The notes beneath the pieces are model-generated. The model was not told where the DNA came from. It saw only the letters and a list, made by a program, of their open reading frames with translations, and searched no databases. A program made the translations under genes and the position numbers. Below are positions 49,710 to 59,200 of a stretch of DNA of 64,000 nucleotides, one piece after another. The first letter of the stretch is position 1. Every line of letters begins with the position of its first letter. Source of the stretch: Henricia sp. BOLD:AAB3569 (Eukaryota > Echinodermata > Asteroidea > Spinulosida > Echinasteridae); contig JBBELK010000386.1 in NCBI GenBank assembly GCA_037783545.1, positions 930,001 to 994,000 on the forward strand, read 5' to 3'.

Positions 49710-50238
49710 TCAAAGCCTCGGCGATTCCCCTCTACCCGATGGGGGCTTGTGAAAACTGCCGTGGCCAGCGCGGCGACTAGCGCGTGCCAGCTGCTGCTGA
49801 ATATCGAAGTCGTCACCCCACAATTTATCCTGTTCCATTCTCGAGGCGAGTCGGCGAATCAGACTCTCCGATCTATCAGTTCCCGCTTCCCTCGGTTCCA
49901 AATTCGGTTCCAAATCAGAATCTGGAACGGACTGAGTTTCCAATGTTGGTTCCGATTCGTGGATCGGTTCGTCGACTGGTTCCAAATCGGGTCCTGTTCC
50001 AACTTGGGGCTGCTGGGCTAGTTGTTCTTGCAAACGTTCTATCTCTAGGTTGAGAGAGTTGATCTTTTCTTTCAGTTCCTCTGTTTGATCCGTGAGTTCC
50101 GAGGACTGCAAGTTAAGGTCCCCGGTTCGGGCGTCCGTCGGCGCCAGGTCGTTTAGTTTGTGGTGGACCTGCTCGCAGTTTGCTCCGGTGCCACGCAGGG
50201 CTTTGTTGAAATTCTTCAGACGGTTCTGCGTAAAATAT
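49710..50238 (-). CDS. Gene C exon 14 (coiled coil and C-terminus)
   Basis: 529 nt including TGA. YFTQNRLKNFNKALR, coiled coil ELTDQTEELKEKINSLNLEI, a Pro/Glu stretch (PDLEPVDEPIHESEPTLE), SLIRRLASRMEQDKLWG, then a basic tail ending GRGESPRL. Confidence 0.87.
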
Positions 50239-53200
50239 CTATAGACACGATGAAAAATAAAAACCTGATATACATGTACACAATTTCTTATCACCTGTAA
50301 GACAACTTGGAAACTGTCACAAATGGCATTATATCCTTGTGTGATTGAAGATGTGTATGATAAAAACCAACCTGTGTATAAGTCAGCTCAGTACCTCATC
50401 TACGTTCCGAGAAAACAATGAAAAACTGTGTCCATGCTTTCAAGAAATTGTGCGAAGCCACTGTCCTATTTAGACTGGTTCCTAGCTATACTGCATGGAA
50501 AAAAGGAGCCTTAATACTACGGTAGTCAGGGACTTAGTTTTGTTTACAAGAGGGCTCCTTGTAAAAAAATATGTGTGCACAATCATTTATAAAAATTCAA
50601 CTTCACTGCAAATCCTGTATAATGGCTTTAAAGGAGCGTGACCAGATCACATTTTTGACCCACCCATTTTTCCCATTGGTGTTGAGATTTTGGTACCATA
50701 TCATTTGTCATATTTTTCTTATTACCATTCTGAAATTTATTGCTCTCAATCCATACATTTTCAAAAATATTGTAAAAAAAACAACTAATGTTTTTAAACT
50801 AATATATCCGGTTCCATAAAGCAGTGCAGTGATCAACCTTTTTTGCTTCCACATTCAAATTGGAGATTGCATGGATTTCTTCCCATGGAGTATTTTATAT
50901 GATTGTTAGGTTAGAATGAAATCCACTTTCTGGAGAAATCTGAACACATTCCTTTATTGTTTTCGTATCCCATGAAAGAGCCCTACAACTTTACCTCAAT
51001 GACAGCAGGTCATTTTTAAGTTGCTTCAAATCTTTCGGACTAGCGCCGTCAGCATTTTGCGAGTCTCCGGTCAAATTTTGTTGGACAAAGCGACTGCTTA
51101 TCAGTTTTATCACTCTCTATGAAATAAAATAATTACAAAATTATGGATGATTTTTCATCGGTTTCAAAGTCATTGCTTCTCCCCACTAGATGGGATGCCA
51201 GTCCATTGCAGGTTTACCCCCAGCACTTAATTGGGTTTCCCTAACAGGTTGTTAGTTTCCATGGTATGGAGTGACTAGGAGCATTGCTACTCCTCCTGGA
51301 TGGGATACCACTCCATCGCAGGTTTACCCCGAGCAGTTAGTTGGGTTTCCCCAACAGGTTGTTAGTTTCCATGGCATGGAGTGACTAGGAGCATTGCTAC
51401 TCCCCCTGGATGGGATGCCACTCCATCGCAGGTTTACCCCCAGCAGTTAGTTGGGTTTCCCAACTTGTATAAGATTTGCCAATTTTCCATTATTGTTTAC
51501 TTACAGTATAGTCATTTAACTCCTGTTTTGCATAGATGTGTGTCTAAAAAAGAAGCAAATAAAATAGTGTCTAAAAATGGAATACAAAAACCAAACTGAA
51601 GGCACAGTGGTTTTTAAACCGTCCAATGCACTCAAATTGTCTAAACATATTAATTGACTATTATGATAACAGACACCATTAATCTTTATTATACAGTGTA
51701 CCAAGCTCGCATCCGTGGGCTAAAAATAAATTTTGACTTAAGCTAGGCTCCCACTGTGCGATATTTTCTCACGACACTTTACGATTGCTTTAAGATATGA
51801 TACAGGTACGATTTCTAAGGATACAAAAGAAGAAATAAGGAGAAATAACCACAACTGTTTTCTTATAAGTTCAGAGGAAGACCCTTACTTTATCACTGCG
51901 AACTCGTCTGGCGCATTTTATCCATACACCTATGAATGAGCGCAGGGACCGCCAAAGACTCTTAACGGAGGGGATGAGGTTGAAAGGCGGTGGGAGAGTG
52001 CCTACGGGATGGAGGTAGGTATCCCAGACAACAGCTCGGTGGAACTTCCATTCTGTGTCTGCGTCTTCCTAAAATTGGATGGAAATACTTTGTACATGTG
52101 AACGTACGCGTGAAGCCCGTTTTAAGAAAATGGCTTGTACGTATCTCCAATTCCCGACGTCGGAAATTTAAATTTTTAAAAAATATTTTTCGTTACAGAG
52201 ACACGTAAGCTTACTAAATTCGTTCGCCTGTTTAAAATAATTTGTTAATCCTTTCACCCAAACATGCATGAGTTCTAAACATTTTATGCTTCTGTGTAGC
52301 TGAAATTTCTATGGACTGTTTCATCAACCTTCTTTAGGCACCGTCCAAAGTTGTGAACATCTTCACAGTTCTACAGAGCGTGGTATTTTTCAAGACACCG
52401 CTCCCTCCTTCCAACATACTACTAATCAACATTTTGTTGTCAGTACCGTGAAATGTCAACATTTTACAATGCATGTAAAGTCCTACACGGCCCTCGACCC
52501 CAATGGCTGTTCCATGTATGATTTTGTGCAAGGGACGGATAACCTTACCTCGACCGCGTTGTACGTGTTGGACAGCATACCAATGAGCGCGTTAAGCAGA
52601 ATAAGCACGCCAATGACCATGTACATGGCGTACAGCACCGTGCCGATTACTTGAGCCAGTACGTGCTGTGGGGATACCTCGAGCGTGTCTAGCTCTGTGA
52701 AGCCGAAAAGGGTCCAGTACAGCTCCACTAGTGTGTCTGGAAATCTGGAGTTGAGAGAATGACATTATTGAGCCCAATGGCCAGGGGTAATAATGCAAAA
52801 TGCATTAGGACTGTGTGTTAAATGTGCTATACACGAATTAAAGAAATTTGTTCAGATTTGTCCAGAAAATGGATTTCGCTTTATAACAATCATATAAAAT
52901 ACCTCCCCAAAATACTATCAGTGGGAAGAAAACAGGAAATTTGCAATCTCCAGTTTGGATGTGGAAGCAAAAAGGTTGGTGTAATCACTGCACTGCTTTA
53001 TGGAATGGATAAATTAGTTTACAAAATGTCCATGAAAATATACAGAGAGCACGAAATTGAGAGCACGAAATTTCAGAATGGTAATGAGAAAAATATGATA
53101 AATGAGATGGTATCAAAATCTCAACACCCATGGGAAAAATTGGTTAAAATGTGACCTGGACATGCTCCTTTAAAAGTGTGGGGTGGGGTGGGGTGGGAGA

Positions 53201-56200
53201 AAGAGGGAGGTGGATTTAGACAAACGGATTAAAACATACGCTGCGTAGTTTGATTCAGCGTGGCAACTTTCCTCAGTCCCTCCATTCCGCAGACAATCCT
53301 GACCTTCCGACTTCGCGGCCGAGAAATAGTTCTGTGTCATCCCGACGCCGAATGCGAACCAAACCACGAAGAATATACCCAAAAACTTGATGAAATCGCC
53401 ACCCATGGATCCAAGAGAAATCCGCAGAGGTCCGAGGGATTCGCTAACCAGCAAAAGATTCGTAAGGCGTAAAATCGATATCATCATAGCCACGCCGTAC
53501 AACGCTTCGGAGACGAGCACAGGATCGTACCCGTCCGCGGCCAAGTGGACCCGGTAATACTCCGGTAGCAGACTAGCTATTGTCGTAGGCAAAGTCGGAT
53601 CTCCGAATCGGCAGTTTTGTTCGAAGAGGGCCCTCAAAAGAGCAGAACTGACATTTTCTCGGGCCGGGCCGGTCAGGTTTTGGTCGAGCCTGCCTAGAAC
53701 TGTCGTCACGCGTTGTTGGAGGTCAACCGCATTTGCGTCTGTCGGCTGGTCAGCTGCGCGGCGAAGACGGTTTGTGCTTGCAATGTTCGGTCTGACCTAC
53801 AGAAGTAAAAATGAAATTTCGTTTGATATGGTTTCGTTTGATTTGGTTACCCAAAATTTTACTTCACAAGTTGACAAGAGAAAAAGGACTAAAAGCAATT
53901 GTAACAAACACCACATGTTAATTAGGGTTTGCCCTTACCCGACGTATATGATTTATTTTTCTGCGCAAAACGGTACCTTTGTGGGAGAAATTGCCAACTG
54001 AAGGTGGTTTTTAAAAAGTTGTCTGCAGACAACTTTTTTACTATATTCATTTATACACAAAAATCATACATGGATTTTCAGGTTTTATGAAGTATTACTG
54101 CATCTTGTGGCTCGAATGTGTAAATCTGTGAACATTTCTGATTCCTCGAGATACCAATCATGTATTCTACCTTTAAATGTATATTTTGTCAAACGCGAAC
54201 TCACATCAATGTGCCAGTCCCACTGCAGGAAGAAGATAGTGACATACAGCGCGACAATGATGGCCTCTTGGATATTACTGAAGTTGCGCACGAAGCGTCT
54301 CCCTCCTTGACTCCAAATCATCTTTATGTGAAGCCAAAATATACCTGACGGAACGGGGGAAGAACGGGGGAAAAACAGAGCCATAATACCATGGCAGTCA
54401 GGGGTCTAGTTTTGTTCACATCTTTAATGATTGTTTTCTCATAAAAACAGAACTTCTTCAATTTGGCTAAGTTTGGGTCACTACAAATACTGTATACTAC
54501 TACTTGTATTTGCGAGCATTTTGACATGTTGCATTATTATTCCTACCTTAGAGCAATTTTTAAGAATTTAATCTCGACTTTATGGAACTTTTTACTGAAT
54601 GTCTCTCACTGTTTAGGTGTGACATATTTGTAAGCTTCATGCAACTCAGGTTACCAATTGAAGTTCCGTAAAATCTGCGACTTGAATCAAGACCTTACAA
54701 AATGATTGGTTGAAAACGCTGGTTAAATACCATGGATTTTGCTAATTATTAAACTAATTATTGAAGATTTAGTCCACATACCTAAGTTCCATATGAGAAT
54801 GGAGAATATAAGTCCCTCCGTGAGCTCTGGGCTCGACGCTCGCTGAACAACGCCCAGAATAATTATTAAACCGATGAATGTCAGACCAGAGCCTAACTTC
54901 AACAACATCATCACGTATCTGAAGGGAAAACAGAAGTGTTAGGCCCTATACATTAAAAATACAATTTTCATACTAAAAATTGACAAATTTTGAGAATAAT
55001 ACATTTTAGCAGTTCAGGTCTTTCGGACAAAAGTTTTTCAGAAATGGCAATCATTTTTATTTTCTTCGAATGGCAGCTCAAAAAGCAATATAATGCAGAC
55101 TACATCAATCAAGTATTTCACTTGATTGGCATTTAAAAAAAAGTATTATTTGAGAAACTCACGGAATTCTCACAAATCGGACAACCGGTGGGATCGGGAA
55201 CAGAATGTACGCTATGCAGATGAGCGGGTAGAAAACGGTGATGAGAAGGGCTAGGAATAACCGATGGAGGGTGCCCTTTGCATTCCATGATAACAGACCC
55301 CGAAAGAAGTGAGCGATCAGGACTTTCTGCGAGTGTGGATGAGCTATGAACTGTTAAGATAATATATTACAAACGGGAAAACAATTTAAGACAGATTACA
55401 TCATGATCGCAAAACTTTTATAAACAGCAACAACAGCATTACATAACTAAAGAATAATGTTGATAAACTGCCTTGTAGAAATTTCAGCCACATAGATGCA
55501 GTAATACTTCAGAAAACCTGAAAAATCCAGGTATGTTTTTTGTCCCACAAAGGTTCCATTTTACACGAAAACAAAAATCTGCTATCGACACTTTTAGTCG
55601 GGTTTTTCTTGTCAACTCATGAAGTAAAATTTTGGGCGACTGCAAAATGATATATTGGGGCTTTAAGAGGGGTAATATATCCCCATTATTTACGTTAATT
55701 TGCTTACGTTTTTCTGTTCGTACCGAATGGCTTCCGATACCTTAGCCAAGGAATGCTGGCGTCCCTCGCGGTCACGATACTTGTCTGTTTTGTGGTATCT
55801 GAACAGTGCAAGCACCTAAAAATAAAAATAAATAAACAAAATAAACAAAATTATAAAACATTAAATAAACAATTAAATAAAAATAAAAACATAAAAATAA
55901 ATTTAAAAATAAATAAAACAATTTCTTACTTTGGGCAATGACAGGATGATTGATTGATTTCTTGCAGTTAAAACACCTGCAATAAATGGCATGTGTTTTA
56001 TACACAAACATATAGGGGCCTGCCAGACAATCTGGATTTGCCAAGGAAAATCTCGTTGAAGCTTTCACTGGGGCTTAAAAATACAATTACCATATTTATT
56101 TTATTGCTGTCTGAAAAAGGATGTTGTGTTGTATATAATTTTTTGTAAAAAAACTTAAAAATATGAAGTACATTGTAATTAAAACAAAAGACTGTTCAAT

Positions 56201-59200
56201 GGAGTGTAGGCTGTATGTCAATGGAGTGCAGGCTAACCACCTTCAGCTACATGACTTTCAGGCGCATGGTGAACATACCTCTTCGGTGGAAGCGGACTGG
56301 CCCAAGAAATTCGCCGCAAATTCTTCCAAGCTTTCTGCTAGACTGTTAAATTCTGCACCAAAGTCCTCCCAGGTTTCGCCAAGCGTTCGTAGCCTCTTGC
56401 TCATCTAAAAAAAAAAAAAAATCTATCTGCATTTTCGCAAAAAGGTCTAACAACATTTTTTTCTGTAAACACTGGGTATTTTTTCCGTATACATTTAACA
56501 AAGATTTAAAGGAAATTACATCCTGGAATCAACATATAATCTAATTTTAAGATATACTTCCCACTTGCACTTTTGTCGCAAATGTTGCTTTTCTGTAGAA
56601 AAATCAAATTTTCTCCTTCAAAAATTGCATTCAGTTACTTATAGTGCACAAGATAACCATTCACGTGCACGCAGCGCCCTCCTGTTGTCGCGCTTTATAG
56701 CGAATAACGTTTAGACCGTTATACACAGCAGCTTCAAGCTATAATGATAGAAGACACAGGTGAATGAGCTAGCAAAAATCAAAGTGAAAAAACATTTGCA
56801 AAATCCACAGACGAACGCATACAGCAACTCGATCATCAACCGATGTTCACATGACAAGCAGAAAGAAAAACTCTTGGTGGCGCCCTAGGTCAAATCTTAA
56901 AGCAATACCATAGTCCTTAAAACAACGGATATCACCCGTAAATCGAGTGACTTACCGAACTAGAGCTATTTCTCGAACTTGTTCAACGTGTAAAAAGGGA
57001 AAGATGCCCTCGTACATAGTGTATATATTACAGATAAATCATTCTCTTGCACGATTCACGTCAGGATGAACTCTTGGTGGCGCCCTAGGTCAAATTATCG
57101 AGCAATACCAGAGTCCCCCAATCAACGGATATTACCCGTCGCTTGAAGGACCGACTGTAGTATAAAGTGTGTAGACACGTAAATTGATGCCCTTAACCCT
57201 CATTAATGGCAAGAGACTCTTGGTGGCGCTCTAGGTCAAATCGGTGCGTAGAATAATATGGGAATAATTATTCCATCAACGTGAATAATTATTCCATCAA
57301 CGTGAATAATTCATGTATTCCTTCGTGTCGTGCGTTGCAGGAGATTAATGAAATATTCATTACGATGAATAATTCATTAACCAAATATCCAATAACAGCG
57401 CCGCCATTACCTTGAAGGCGTGCGCGAGAATGTCAAATTGCGTGGCCATCATGTAGGCTGGTTGCGATACGGCGCGGTAGATATGCAGCGTGGACACGGC
57501 TTGTGTCAGAGTCACGTCCGCTCCTATGGACAACTTCGGAATCTCAATCCGTGCTCCCAAATCCACAAGCATCTAGGAAATTCAAGAAATTTTGATTGTT
57601 AGAAAGAGGACCTTATGAAAACTTACAAAAATCGGTTGCAAAAACTTAAAACAACGTCATGTTTATAAACATATTTGGGCGATTCCGAAATTTTTGCAAT
57701 GGTTTCCATATCATTCAGAGATCGCGAGTCCATTCAGAATCGATTCCATTTTCAAAACAAAAAGTTGGCTTTAAATTAGAAAAATATCTCGTAAACCCGA
57801 AACAAAACACTGCCAAATTCCTAGAATTTCGTAATTTCTGTACCCATTAACATTTATAATCGCCCGGTACTTCCGAGAATCGCCAAAATAATGGGAATCT
57901 ATTCCTCCAAAAGATGGAATCGATTCCTCCAAAAGATGGAATCGATTCCTCCAAAAGATGGAATCGATTCCTCCAAAAGATGGAATCGATTCCTCCAAAT
58001 AACGGAATTGATTCCTCTAAAAGATGGAATCTTGGATTTCCCCAAGTTCAGTCACAATGTGCCCATCCAAAACATTGGTAAAAGCTAAAAATACACCATT
58101 AACAATCTGAAATTCTGACTTCATTCCTTACCTTAACAACATCAAAGTTATTATGTTGTGCCGCCATAATTACGGCAGTTAAGGCAGGATGAAAATCATC
58201 GTTGTCGCACTTTCCATCAAGCACAACTTTGCAAATGTCCTAGTTCAGAGAAATAATTAATACTGGTTTTTATTAAATATCCAATTTACTTTAAGAAATA
58301 AAGTGTCGTCACTACATTTTGTTCTACATTCGCTTTCCGGTTTTAATTGAGATATACTCTTCCCAAAAAGAAGCCAAAGCAATTTTCTTAAAATAACATT
58401 TTTTTTTTATCGGAACAGAAGTTTGTTGAATACAGTGAACTTGTGGATAACAAGGCACTGATCGACCAATCACTTTGGAATCACTTTCATGACTGTTCCG
58501 CGTCATTGATTATGTCGAAGTCAACGAGGACCCGTTTGAACAAAGTGATTCCCACAGCAATGAAATGTGACATTTCCTGTTTCTGGGAAAATCCTGTAGT
58601 TAAAGGCTTATATTATTTTGGGATGAGACGACCCTCTGGAGCCGCGCGTCTCACAAACAGTCCTACAAGTGTAGGAGCTCAGGGACGCACTTCAGTCATA
58701 GTGGCGCACTCTGCATCGGCGGCTCATACGGAAGCTGGTGCAGTCAGCTTTGCCACAAACTGACCGATAAATGTTCCATCTTTCAGCCTCCTTAATACTT
58801 CGATCAGAGTACAATTTAAGTAATATTTCAAAATACAATGTGTACCGATTTCCGAGATATCGTTAAATGTACTCATATGTAGGCCTAAAATGTTTTAAGC
58901 GTAAATCTGTTTTCTTGTTGAAAACGAAAAACCACAGATTTGACCCCGTGGCAACTTCCGTTAACCGTAGTTCGTTGACTCGGAATACAAAGCGCGTTAA
59001 TTCTGGAGGGAAAAAATGACAAAAGTTTCGCGCCAATATGGCTGCCCTCGTGTAACTGAACGAGTGTATCCTGAACCAGCCCTTTGGTGTAGTTGGAACC
59101 CTAGGGAGATTTACGTAAACAAAATGGTACACCTGGTTAGTTTTGGTTCATGGAACCATTGCACAATACAAAATCAATATGCGAGTGGTCTCTATGGATA

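Noticed and set aside
52822..53154. Plus-strand 110-residue frame
   Set aside because: Lies within a reverse MITE-1 copy; the same sequence recurs at five other places.
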